From Funiculus sociatus GB2-C1 (GTDB taxonomy: Bacteria; Cyanobacteriota; Cyanobacteriia; Cyanobacteriales; FACHB-T130): a DNA stretch of 64,000 nucleotides. Shown here one piece after another: positions 49,995 to 58,900 of this stretch (within the stretch, counting starts at the first letter, position 1; each line of letters opens with the position of its first letter). The notes under the pieces were generated by a model. It worked only from the letters and a program-made list of their open reading frames with translations, ran no database searches and had not been told where the DNA came from. The DNA lies in NCBI RefSeq assembly GCF_039962115.1, contig NZ_JAMPKJ010000007.1, positions 1 to 64,000 of the forward strand, given 5' to 3'. Position numbers and translations under genes: made by a program.

Positions 49995-51191
49995 ATGACT
50001 TCGGTGCGCCCTCACGATAAAGCCAAAGCCCTCAAAGCCTCTAGCCGTCGCCCTGCTAAAGAACTCTGTAGCGAGTGTGGACTGTGCGACACATACTATA
50101 TTCACTATGTCAAGGAAGCGTGTGCATTTCTTAATCAGCAGATAGCGGAACTAGAAGAAGAAATCCACGGAAGAAGCCGCAATCTAGATAATCCCGATGA
50201 TTGGTACTTTGGGGTTAGTCAAGAGATGATGGCGGCGCGGAAAACTGAGCCAATTGAGGGGGCGCAGTGGACGGGAATTGTCAGCACCATTGCCATTGAA
50301 ATGCTCAATCGCGGCATGGTTGAGGGCGTCGTCTGCGTCCAGAATACTAAGGAAGACAGATTTCAGCCGATGCCGATAATTGCTCGGACGGCGGAGGAAA
50401 TTCTGGCAGCGCGAGTGAATAAACCAACGCTGTCGCCTAATCTTTCGGTGTTGGAGCAAATCGAGCAATCTGGGATGAAGCGGCTATTGGTAATTGGCGT
50501 TGGTTGCCAAATCCAGGCATTACGAGCCGTTGAAAAAGAACTAGGTTTAGAAAAGCTCTATGTTTTGGGTACGCCCTGTGTCGATAATGTTAACCGCGCC
50601 GGGTTGCAAAAATTCTTGGAAACCACTAGCCGTTCCCCGGATACAGTTGTGCATTACGAGTTTATGCAAGATTTCCGGGTTCACTTTAAGCACGAAGATG
50701 GCTCTATGGAAATGGTGCCTTTCTTTGGATTGAAGACAAACCAGTTGAAGGACGTCTTTGCTCCTTCTTGCATGAGCTGTTTTGATTACGTCAATTCTTT
50801 GGCAGATTTAGTCGTAGGCTACATGGGCGCTCCCTTTGGCTGGCAGTGGATTGTGGTGCGGAATGATACTGGCAAAGAAATGCTGGATTTGGTGCAAGAT
50901 CAGATAGACACGCAGCCAGTGATGTCCCACGGAAACCGCAAAGAAGCGGTACAACAAAGTATCCCCGCCTACGATAAAGGCGTTACTCTTCCCATGTGGG
51001 CGGCAAAGCTGATGGGAGTCGTTATTGAAAAAATTGGCCCCAAAGGTTTAGAGTATGCCCGTTTCTCGATTGATTCCCACTTCACCCGCAATTATTTGTA
51101 CGTGAAGCGCAATCATCCGGAGAAGTTAGAGGCGCACGTACCCGAATATGCCAAGCGAATTGTCGGGCAGTATAAATTGCCGGAATCTTGA
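49995..51191 (+). CDS. bciB: Ferredoxin-dependent 3,8-divinyl chlorophyllide 8-vinyl reductase
   Basis: 398 residues of the FrhB/FdhB family in the cyanobacterial BciB (Slr1923-type) form. It has iron-sulfur cysteines CSECGLCDTYY (CxxCxxC) at the N-terminus and further Cys in TPCVDN and PSCMSCFDY, plus flavin/F420-domain motif VIGVGCQIQALR. Length matches BciB. It reduces the 8-vinyl group of divinyl chlorophyllide to ethyl, using ferredoxin and flavin, making monovinyl chlorophyll a. It ends 56 nt before a convergent gene. Its presence argues against a Prochlorococcus-like divinyl lineage. Confidence 0.9.
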   Translation: MTSVRPHDKAKALKASSRRPAKELCSECGLCDTYYIHYVKEACAFLNQQIAELEEEIHGRSRNLDNPDDWYFGVSQEMMAARKTEPIEGAQWTGIVSTIAIEMLNRGMVEGVVCVQNTKEDRFQPMPIIARTAEEILAARVNKPTLSPNLSVLEQIEQSGMKRLLVIGVGCQIQALRAVEKELGLEKLYVLGTPCVDNVNRAGLQKFLETTSRSPDTVVHYEFMQDFRVHFKHEDGSMEMVPFFGLKTNQLKDVFAPSCMSCFDYVNSLADLVVGYMGAPFGWQWIVVRNDTGKEMLDLVQDQIDTQPVMSHGNRKEAVQQSIPAYDKGVTLPMWAAKLMGVVIEKIGPKGLEYARFSIDSHFTRNYLYVKRNHPEKLEAHVPEYAKRIVGQYKLPES

Positions 51192-51201
51192 AGGTTTCGC
51201 A

Positions 51202-51235
51202 CCAAGACGCAAAACTTTGCGCCTTTGCGTCTTGG
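51202..51235. terminator. Bidirectional hairpin between bciB and lyase gene
   Basis: A 12-bp stem CCAAGACGCAAA/TTTGCGTCTTGG with a 10-nt loop in the gap between convergent genes. The sequence is a common dispersed repeat form. Confidence 0.7.
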
Positions 51236-51247
51236 CACGAAATTATT

Positions 51248-52483
51248 CTAAGCTGGGCCGATGGCTTCAATCGCGGATTCAAGAGCGATCGCTACATGGC
51301 TCCAATGGGTTCCCCCTTGACAAAACACCACATATGGTTCTCGCAGGGGGCCATCTGCGGAAAACTCTAAGGTGCTGCCCTCAATAAACGTACCCCCAGC
51401 CATGACTACCTGGCTCTCATAACCAGGCATTTCGTCTGGAACTGGTTCCAGATAGGAACCTATGGGTGAATGCTGTTGAATCGCCCGACAGAAGGCAATC
51501 AGCTTCTCTGGAGAACCGAGTTTGATTGCCTGAATCACATCGCGGCGGGGTGCCATTGGCAAAGGATTCACTGGGTAGCCTAGTTGATCAAACACGTAAG
51601 CTGTGAGGTGATTGCCTTTCATGGCTTCTCCTACCATTTGCGGGGCGAGGAACAATCCCTGGAATAGCAGGCGATTTTGATCGAAGGTGGCACCGCCAGC
51701 AGAGCCAATTCCGGGGGCTGTTAAGCGACAGGCGGCAGCCTCCACTAATTCTGCTCGTCCGGCAACGTAGCCGCCAGCTGTGACAATCGTACCACCGGGA
51801 TTTTTAATTAAAGAGCCTGCCATTAGGTCAGCACCAACGGCGGTTGGTTCCCGATCTTCAATAAATTCTCCGTAACAGTTGTCAACAAAGCAGACGGTGT
51901 GGGGATTTTGTTGTTTGACTAAATAGACAATTTTTTCAATTTCGGCAATTGAGAGGCTGGAACGCCAAGAATAACCGCACGAACGCTGGATCGAAACCAG
52001 ACGAGTGCGATCGCTTACGCCATGAGCTAACGCTTGCCAGTCTATTTTTCCTTCGCTAGTAAGAGCCAATTCTCGGTAATTTACGCCAAAATCAAGTAGA
52101 GAGCCTTGATTTTTGCCTCTTATTCCAATGACTTCTTCTAATGTGTCATACGGCGCACCCGCAACTGATAACATTTCATCTCCCGGACGGAGAACGCCAA
52201 ACAAAGCGCAGGCGATCGCATGAGTACCAGAAACAAACTGCACCCGTACCGCAGCTGCTTCGGCTCCCACGGCGAGGGCAAACACTTTATCAAGCGTTTC
52301 TCGCCCTAGATCGTCGTGTCCGTAACCGCTGACACCCGCGAAATGATGCGCTCCCACCCGATGGTGACGAAAAGCTTCTAGCACTTTTTTGAGATTTTGC
52401 TTGACTGTCGCGTCGATTCCGGAAAAAATCGGAAGCAGTGCCTTTTCTGCTTCCTGTAGCTGTTGAAAGCTGTTCATCATCAC
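51248..52483 (-). CDS. Methionine gamma-lyase-like PLP enzyme
   Basis: 411 residues, fold-type I PLP enzyme of the Met_gamma_lyase family (PF06838, once called aluminium-resistance protein). Schiff-base Lys227 lies in GSLIKNPGGT; Asp201 in CFVDNCYGEF would contact the pyridine nitrogen; VQFVSGTHAIA and GIRGKNQGSL are further signatures. The substrate is not settled for this family; C-S lyase activity on methionine or cystathionine is the usual prediction. The chain begins MMMNSFQQ, so the first Met is uncertain. Soluble and monocistronic. Confidence 0.88.
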   Translation of the reverse strand: MMMNSFQQLQEAEKALLPIFSGIDATVKQNLKKVLEAFRHHRVGAHHFAGVSGYGHDDLGRETLDKVFALAVGAEAAAVRVQFVSGTHAIACALFGVLRPGDEMLSVAGAPYDTLEEVIGIRGKNQGSLLDFGVNYRELALTSEGKIDWQALAHGVSDRTRLVSIQRSCGYSWRSSLSIAEIEKIVYLVKQQNPHTVCFVDNCYGEFIEDREPTAVGADLMAGSLIKNPGGTIVTAGGYVAGRAELVEAAACRLTAPGIGSAGGATFDQNRLLFQGLFLAPQMVGEAMKGNHLTAYVFDQLGYPVNPLPMAPRRDVIQAIKLGSPEKLIAFCRAIQQHSPIGSYLEPVPDEMPGYESQVVMAGGTFIEGSTLEFSADGPLREPYVVFCQGGTHWSHVAIALESAIEAIGPA

Positions 52484-52655
52484 CTGGAAAAAGAGATTTT
52501 CTATTTATATTAGATTTTGGAGCATTTTCCCCAAACCAAAATCTGCTTTCCCAGGCGTAAGGTCAAGGCTCTAGCCTTGCCTCTACTGGAAATCAAACCA
52601 AAATCCCAAATCTGGATAGCAGATGGGGCTGTAAAATTCGTTTTAAGGTTAGTGC

Positions 52656-53501
52656 ATGACTGTTGCGACAACTAATGACCAAGAACAGGTAAGGGAAGCC
52701 TTACCCCTACGCCCTAAGTGGACTGTCATCATCTTTATGGCAGTGATTCACATAGCAGCGCTTTTTGCTTTACTGCCGAGTAATTTTAGCTGGGCAGCAG
52801 TAGGTGTGGCTGTCTTCCTTCACTGGGTGACTGGTGGACTAGGAATTACCCTCGGATTCCATCGTCTTGTGACTCACCGCAGTTTTCAAGTCCCTAAGTG
52901 GCTGGAATATTTTCTCATTTTCTGCGGTTCCCTAACCTGCCAAGGAGGGGTGATTGATTGGGTGGGCTTGCACCGGATGCACCATCTGCACTCGGATCAG
53001 GAACAAGATCCCCATGATTCCAATTTGGGCTTTTGGTGGAGTCACATGGCTTGCTGGTTGTATCACGTCCCAGCGGATAAGGAAATCCCTCGCTTTACCA
53101 AAGATATTGCTGATGACCCGGTTTATCAGTTTTTACAAAAGTATTTTTTCCCGATCCAAATTGCTTTGGGAGTTGTTCTCTACTTACTGGGTGGCTGGCC
53201 GTTTGTGGTTTGGGGCATTTTTGTCCGCCTAGTGGCAGTGTTTCACTGCACTTGGTTTGTCAACAGTGCAACGCATAAGTTTGGTTATCGCACTTACGAT
53301 TCTAGCGATCGCTCTACTAATTGTTGGTGGGTGGCGTTACTCACCTACGGCGAAGGCTGGCACAACAACCACCACGCTTATCAATATTCTGCTCGTCACG
53401 GGATGAAATGGTGGGAAATTGACTTAACTTGGATGACGATTCAATTCCTGCAATCTTTAGGTCTTGCCTCTAAGGTAAAACTCGTCGGTAAAGAACAATA
53501 A
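52656..53501 (+). CDS. desC: Acyl-lipid delta-9 fatty acid desaturase
   Basis: 281 residues with the three histidine boxes of membrane desaturases: HRLVTH (69-74), HRMHH (106-110) and HNNHH (236-240). Four transmembrane helices in two pairs (about 25-58 and 160-200). It matches DesC in size and in GFHRLVTHRSF, NSATHKFGYR and GEGWHNNHH. It puts the first double bond into lipid-bound stearate or palmitate, using ferredoxin, and is needed for membrane fluidity. Its TAA stop is the first triplet of a heptamer tract that runs straight into the convergent proA-like gene. Confidence 0.92.
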   Translation: MTVATTNDQEQVREALPLRPKWTVIIFMAVIHIAALFALLPSNFSWAAVGVAVFLHWVTGGLGITLGFHRLVTHRSFQVPKWLEYFLIFCGSLTCQGGVIDWVGLHRMHHLHSDQEQDPHDSNLGFWWSHMACWLYHVPADKEIPRFTKDIADDPVYQFLQKYFFPIQIALGVVLYLLGGWPFVVWGIFVRLVAVFHCTWFVNSATHKFGYRTYDSSDRSTNCWWVALLTYGEGWHNNHHAYQYSARHGMKWWEIDLTWMTIQFLQSLGLASKVKLVGKEQ

Positions 53502-53543
53502 TGGCTAATGGCTAATGGTTGAATAATTAGCCATTAGCCATTA
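53499..53543. repeat. Heptamer hairpin linking two convergent stop codons
   Basis: Six heptamers from 53499: TAATGGC, TAATGGC, TAATGGT, TGAATAA, TTAGCCA, TTAGCCA, then TTA. The first TAA is the desC stop; TTA at 53541-53543 is the proA-like stop on the other strand. It forms a perfect 17-bp stem (53500-53516 with 53526-53542) and probably serves as bidirectional terminator. Confidence 0.92.
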
Positions 53544-54797
53544 ACTGTGTCCCTGCACAACGTGTTTAACCGTTGTAAATGTTTCCAAGCTAATTGGCCC
53601 TCTGCGGTGTCCTTTTTGGTTGGACATTCCCAGAAACAGGGAGTCTCCCCGTTTTGGGTTGCGGGAAAATCTTGGCGAAGAGTTCAGGTAAACAGAGGCA
53701 CTATTTATCCCCAAGGCAAATTGGCGGCTTTCCTGGTAAGATTCGGAAACCAAGCAGTCAGCGTGACCACTGCTGTATTGATTAATCCAAATGATGGCGC
53801 TCTCAATACTATCCACCACTTTGAACGCCACCGTCTTGTTGAGATAAGCTTCACTCCATTCTGATTCTAGAGCTAGTTTCAGATCGGGAAACTTTGCTAC
53901 CAGTTCCTCATCTCCCCTGAGTTGAAACCCTTTTTCCTTCAAGCTGTTCCAAAGCGTTGTCAGAGATGAGGGCTTGCAATGGGTATGAATCAGAACCTTC
54001 TCAATCGCATTCACCGGGTCAGGTTCACTCTGATGGCTGTCTATGATTACGTTCCGGATCGTGTCTAAGCTGCCACTAGGCGACCAGTATAAGTAGCAGT
54101 TGCCCATAGCAGATTTTAAGACTGGTGCGGTTGACATTTGCACCACTTTTTGCACTAAACTGGGGCGACCGTAGGGAATGACTAAATTCAAATATCGGTC
54201 TTGAGTCACTAAATCTCGGATGGAAGCACCTTGATCTGAAGGTAGTAACTCCAGACATCCCGGTGGCAAACCAGCTTGTTCTAAGCTAGTCTGTAAAACT
54301 TCGACAATGACTGCGTTTGAGTGACTGGCTTCGCTACCGCCTCTAAGAATCAAGCTGTTGCCAGTTTTCAGACACATCCCGGCTGCGATCGCACCCAGCG
54401 CCGGAAACGCTTCGTAAATTAAAGCTATCACCCCCAAGGGCATCAGCTGAGAGTAAGTCTGGGAATGTTCCAGCTGATAAGTCGCATTCATCACCCGCCG
54501 GATCGGGTCGGACAACTCGCCTAATTGTTGCAAAATTTGGATAGTGCTAGTAAGCCGTTCCGGTGTCAGCTTCAGCCAATCTAAAATCATTTCTGGTACC
54601 GCCATTTCCCGACTAGCTTCCAGATCCAGCGTGTTCGCTTCCAGAATATCGTCTAGGGATTTGGAGAGCGCCTTCGCCATTGCTCCCACAGCACGACTGC
54701 GGTCTACCCCCCTGGTGGTTGCTAATTCCAGGGAAGCTTCATAAGCGCGGCGAACGGCAGTAATCGGATCAGGTGCCAATCTAAAAATGTTAGTCAT
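53541..54797 (-). CDS. ProA-family protein lacking the catalytic cysteine
   Basis: 418 residues, full-length gamma-glutamyl-phosphate reductase fold: LGVIALIYEAFPALGAIAAGMCLKTGNSLILRGG (positions 121-154), GNCYLYW, NAIEKVLIH and GPISLETFTTVKHVVQG at the end. Active ProA has a conserved Cys just before NA in the ...VCNAxET... motif. Here the codon at 54012-54014 is GTG, so the residue is Val262 (PVNAIEK). It should not form the thiohemiacetal needed to make glutamate-5-semialdehyde. It is therefore probably a non-catalytic paralogue, regulatory or structural, unless a different Cys is used (Cys234 or Cys274 are nearby). It is 4 nt downstream of the small membrane protein gene, so co-transcribed. 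Confidence 0.88.
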   Translation of the reverse strand: MTNIFRLAPDPITAVRRAYEASLELATTRGVDRSRAVGAMAKALSKSLDDILEANTLDLEASREMAVPEMILDWLKLTPERLTSTIQILQQLGELSDPIRRVMNATYQLEHSQTYSQLMPLGVIALIYEAFPALGAIAAGMCLKTGNSLILRGGSEASHSNAVIVEVLQTSLEQAGLPPGCLELLPSDQGASIRDLVTQDRYLNLVIPYGRPSLVQKVVQMSTAPVLKSAMGNCYLYWSPSGSLDTIRNVIIDSHQSEPDPVNAIEKVLIHTHCKPSSLTTLWNSLKEKGFQLRGDEELVAKFPDLKLALESEWSEAYLNKTVAFKVVDSIESAIIWINQYSSGHADCLVSESYQESRQFALGINSASVYLNSSPRFSRNPKRGDSLFLGMSNQKGHRRGPISLETFTTVKHVVQGHS

Positions 54798-54801
54798 TGC
54801 G

Positions 54802-55218
54802 CTAACGACGGTGAGTCAGCCAGATCATCAGCGCTGGCAGCAGTAGCGCCAGCACGCTCACCATTGCAAATAGGACAATTATGATACTTTGTGGCGCTTG
54901 TGGTGAAATCTGAGCTAAGAAAAGCCCTGCAATCAGCACCACCACAATGATGCCTAAAGACATCGGTATGTAGCTGTCCCCCAGGCTGGGATGGGCGGTA
55001 CTCCAGCGATGACCGCTCCACCGCCAACTTCGCTTGTAAGGATAGCTTGTGGAAAGTTGCTCAATTACATACCCATTTTCTTCTACTACGAAGATTTGCT
55101 GACAGCGATCGCAGCCAAATGCTTCTGTTAGTGTAATGGGTACGAGCCGCCCCCGCCTTCGGCACGGACACGGATAATCGATATTTAAGTCTATTTTCTG
55201 ATCTTTCTGAGATGGCAC
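54802..55218 (-). CDS. Small zinc-ribbon-like membrane protein
   Basis: 138 residues, GTG start. The N-terminal 45 residues are a single treble-clef-like unit (YPCPCRRRG, FGCDRCQQIFV; Cys pairs about 17/19 and 36/39). Basic-aromatic YPYKRSWRWSGHRW follows, then two transmembrane helices (about 85-104 and 110-133). I do not recognise the family; similar proteins are annotated as hypothetical in cyanobacteria as far as I recall. It lies 4 nt upstream of the ProA-like gene, so the two are an operon and may function together, for example by placing the ProA-like protein at a membrane. Confidence 0.6.
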   Translation of the reverse strand: MPSQKDQKIDLNIDYPCPCRRRGRLVPITLTEAFGCDRCQQIFVVEENGYVIEQLSTSYPYKRSWRWSGHRWSTAHPSLGDSYIPMSLGIIVVVLIAGLFLAQISPQAPQSIIIVLFAMVSVLALLLPALMIWLTHRR

Positions 55219-55478
55219 AAGCGCTAATTAAACAAAAATTTTTAACACTTACCTAAAGTATGTTTGTGCAGCAGGTTCATCCAAGCGGTTGATTCCGTAG
55301 ACACCTAGCAACCACCTTTGGAGGAAGGTTCTACTAAATTCGCTTTAAGTCACATACTACTTAGGCGAATTTTAGCACTGAGAACCTTGGTATAAACAGG
55401 TCACGGCTCGTAGATACTAAGATTTGCAGCTTTACTTCTAAACCTGCCACAGCTTCCGCTATTATTTTAACTATAAAA

Positions 55479-55550
55479 AGCGGGTAACGCGATTCGAACG
55501 CGCGACATTCACCTTGGCAAGGTGACGCTCTACCACTGAGCTATACCCGC
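55479..55550 (-). tRNA. trnG: tRNA-Gly (GCC)
   Basis: A 72-nt cloverleaf on the minus strand. Acceptor GCGGGTA pairs with TACCCGC, D-arm AGCTCAGTGGTAGAGC, anticodon loop CTTGCCAAG with GCC, T-arm GCGCGTTCGAATCGCGT with the GTTCGAAT consensus. No CCA is encoded, as is usual in cyanobacteria. Confidence 0.96.
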
Positions 55551-55903
55551 AAAAATTTGCTCTTTATTTAGGTTCGCAAAATTCTTGGAATTTGTCAACT
55601 GTTTTTTACCTTTTGGGCGAAGAATTTTACAGCGTTTTTTGTTTTAGGTAGCCCTACTGGAAACCTCCTTGATAAAAATGTTAACTTGAATAAGATATTA
55701 TCCTACCAAAGGTAGTTGACATTCAGAATCCGTTGGGATATGTATAGTCCATCCCAATGGTAAGGTCTATTACCTCAACCAGACAGCTAGCTGGCTAGTC
55801 TGTGGATGCGATCGCACAGGGAAAATCTATAAGAAGAAAACAGCGACCGATAAGGCGATCTAGCCGGCAATAGGTTTGCTCTCCAACATTACAGAACCCA
55901 GAT
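55551..55903. other. Intergenic before the second hybrid kinase, 353 bp
   Basis: No gene. Imperfect palindrome CAGACAGCTAGCTGGCTAGTCTG near 55781-55803 could be an operator; one HIP1 site lies near 55807. Confidence 0.45.
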
Positions 55904-58900
55904 GTGAAGTTAAACGAGAACTTCCTTCATTTTCAGGGGCATGAGCTACTAACTGAAAAAATAAAAGGCACTATGTTACTCAAACGGCTAAATTGGTCTG
56001 TCACCAAGGTCGTAGGAAAACTCCCCCTGCAAACAGTTCTCATTGTTCCCTTCGTTGTCCAAATCTCCGCCACAGTGGGATTGGTCGCTTATTTCTCATT
56101 TAAAAATGGGCAACAGGCGGTGAATGATCTTGCCAATCAGTTGATGAACCAGGTGAGCGATCGCACTGTGCAACACCTTGAATCTTATACTGAACTTCCC
56201 CAAAAAGTTGCACAAGTCGTTGCCGATGACTTGGAATTAGGAAAAATTAACCTAGACTCCCAGAACTTGCAAGGTTTGGACGCTTATTTTCTCAAACGAA
56301 TTGAGACATTTAATTCCGTTAGTTTTATTTATACAGGTAACAAACAAGGCAAGTTTATCGGTGCTGGCCCAGTTAGGCGAGATGGCACCCTTTCCTACAT
56401 TATCGAAGTAACCGACGGTACAACCAATGGTAGTTATGTTTCTTACGCTACAGACAACCAAGGAAACCGTACCAAAAAATTAAATGTCGTTCCCAGCTAC
56501 GATCCGCGCCGTCGCCCTTGGTATAAAGCAGCTGTCCAAAAAGGTAAAGCAACTTGGAGCGAAATTTATGCCTTTATTGGGGAGGCAAACAAAGGATTGA
56601 CCATCACGGCAGTCAATCCATTTTATAACCAATCTGGTAAGTTAAGCGGGGTGACTGCTGTTGATTTGTACTTAAACGATATTAGTTTGTTTTTGCAGCG
56701 TTTAAATATTAGTCGCTCCGGCAAGATATTCATTTTAGAACCAAATGGATTATTAGTAGCTAGTTCAAGTAATCAGCCAAACTACACCGTAGTTAATGGG
56801 CAAGTACAACGAATTCCAGTATCGGCAAGTAAAGAGCCGCTGATGCGGGAAACCGTTCGCTATTTAACAAAGCAATTTGGTACTTTCGACCAAATTAAGA
56901 ATAGTCAACAGCTAAAAATTAAAGAAAACAACCAACGCCAATTTGTTCGTGTAACCCCCTGGAAAGATGATTTCGGCTTGAATTGGTTGATAGTGGCGGT
57001 TGTTCCAGAAGCAGATTTCATGGGACAAATAAACGCCAATAACCAAAGAAGTATTCTATTTTGTATTGTGGCTTTAATTGGCTCAATACTCATTAGCATG
57101 AAAACTGCCTCTTGGGTGACTAAACCGATTCTCCGCCTGAATACCGCCGCCAAGGAAGTTGCGAAAGGAGAGTGGGAAAAAACAGTTGAAATTGACCGTT
57201 CTGATGAAGTTGGGGAACTTGCAAAGTCTTTCAATCAAATGGCGAAAGAACTGCAAGTATCTTTTACAGAGATGAAAGGCTTAAATGAGGCACTGGAAAA
57301 TAGCGAAGAGCGACTAAATCAACTGTTGGAGGCGTTACCTGTAGGGGTGGCTGTGATCAATCGGGATGGTATTTCCTATACAAATCAGGTGGGAAAGCAG
57401 CTATTGGGTACAGATGTGATTTTCGACACGAGACAGGAAAATCGCTCTGCTATCTATCAAGTTTATCTTGCGGGAACTGACCAACTTTATCCGGGCGATC
57501 GCCTCCCCTGCGTCCGATCGCTTCAGGGAGAAACGGTCATGGTGGATGATATGGAAATTCGTCGAGATGGAATAGCGATCGCTCTGGAGATGCGAACAGT
57601 TCCGGTATTTGATAGTCAGGGGAATGTTGCCTACGCCATTACCGCTTTTCACGATATTAGCGATCGCAAACAAGCCCAGGAAGCACTGCAAGAAAGCGAA
57701 CAACGCTATGCTGCTTTAGCAAAAGCAGCCCCTGTCGGAATTTTCCGCCACGATGCCCAAGGCAATTGCCTGTATGGGAATGAGCGCAGTTTTGAAATGA
57801 TCGGAGTTTCTCAAGAAGAAGCTTTTGGGGCGGGTTGGGCGAAGAATCTACACCCCGGCGATCGCGATCGCGTCATGGCTACTTGGTCTAATTTGCTACA
57901 GCGAAATATCCCCTTTAAATGCGAGTACCGCTTTGCGCGACCGGATGGCAGCGTTATCTGGGTATTTGGGCAAGCGATCACTCAAAAAGATGCTGATGGC
58001 AATGTCATTAGTTACATAGGAACTATCACCGATATCACGGAGCGCAAACAGGTAGAAGCTGCCCTGCAACAAAGCGAAGCCAAGTTCCGTCGCCTTGCAG
58101 AAAATTTACCTGGTGTTATTTATCGCTACGTGCTGCATCCTGACAAGACACACGAATTTACCTATGCCAGTTCAGGCACTTACGAACTCTACGAACAAAA
58201 ACCAGAGGCAGTGGTGCAGGATGCCCGACTTGCGTTTGATATCGTCCATCCTGATGATGTCGCGCCTCTGTGGGAAAGCATTACGGTGTCAGCGCAGACC
58301 CTACAGCCCTGGTTAATGGAGTATCGCATTATTACTCCCTCCGGTCGCCTCAAGTTGGTACAAGGCTCCTCCCGCCCCGAACGGCAGCCCAATGGCGATA
58401 TCGTCTGGGATGGTTTGCTCATTGATATCACCTCTCGCAAACAGGCAGAACAACTCTTAGCTGATTACAACCTAACTCTAGAACTCCAGGTTGCTGAACG
58501 CACGGCTCAACTAGCCCAAACCAACGCACAATTACAGCAGGAAATTGCCGAACGCAAGCAGATAGAATTGTCATTACAAAACAGTAAACAAAAACTATCG
58601 GCAATTATAGAAAATGTTGGTGCATCTATCCACATCAAAGATTTAAACAGCAACTACATCTACGCCAATCGTTTATGCGTAGAGTTATTTGGCATTCCCG
58701 AAGCAGAAATTATCGGGACAAATGATTTCCAATTCTACTCAAAAGAGATGGCCCAATCCATCAGACAGAATGATAGGCAGGTTATTGAAAGTGGTGTTGT
58801 ACTTCGTTTTGATGAAGTCGGTGTTGTTAACAACAAAGAGCGTCACTTTTTGGCTGTAAAAGTTCCCCTTAAACATCACGACGGCAGTATTTATGCCATC

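Noticed and set aside
55219-55478. Possible small RNA (6S-like) next to tRNA-Gly
   Set aside because: Several short complementary segments but no long rod-like stem or conserved motif that I can identify.
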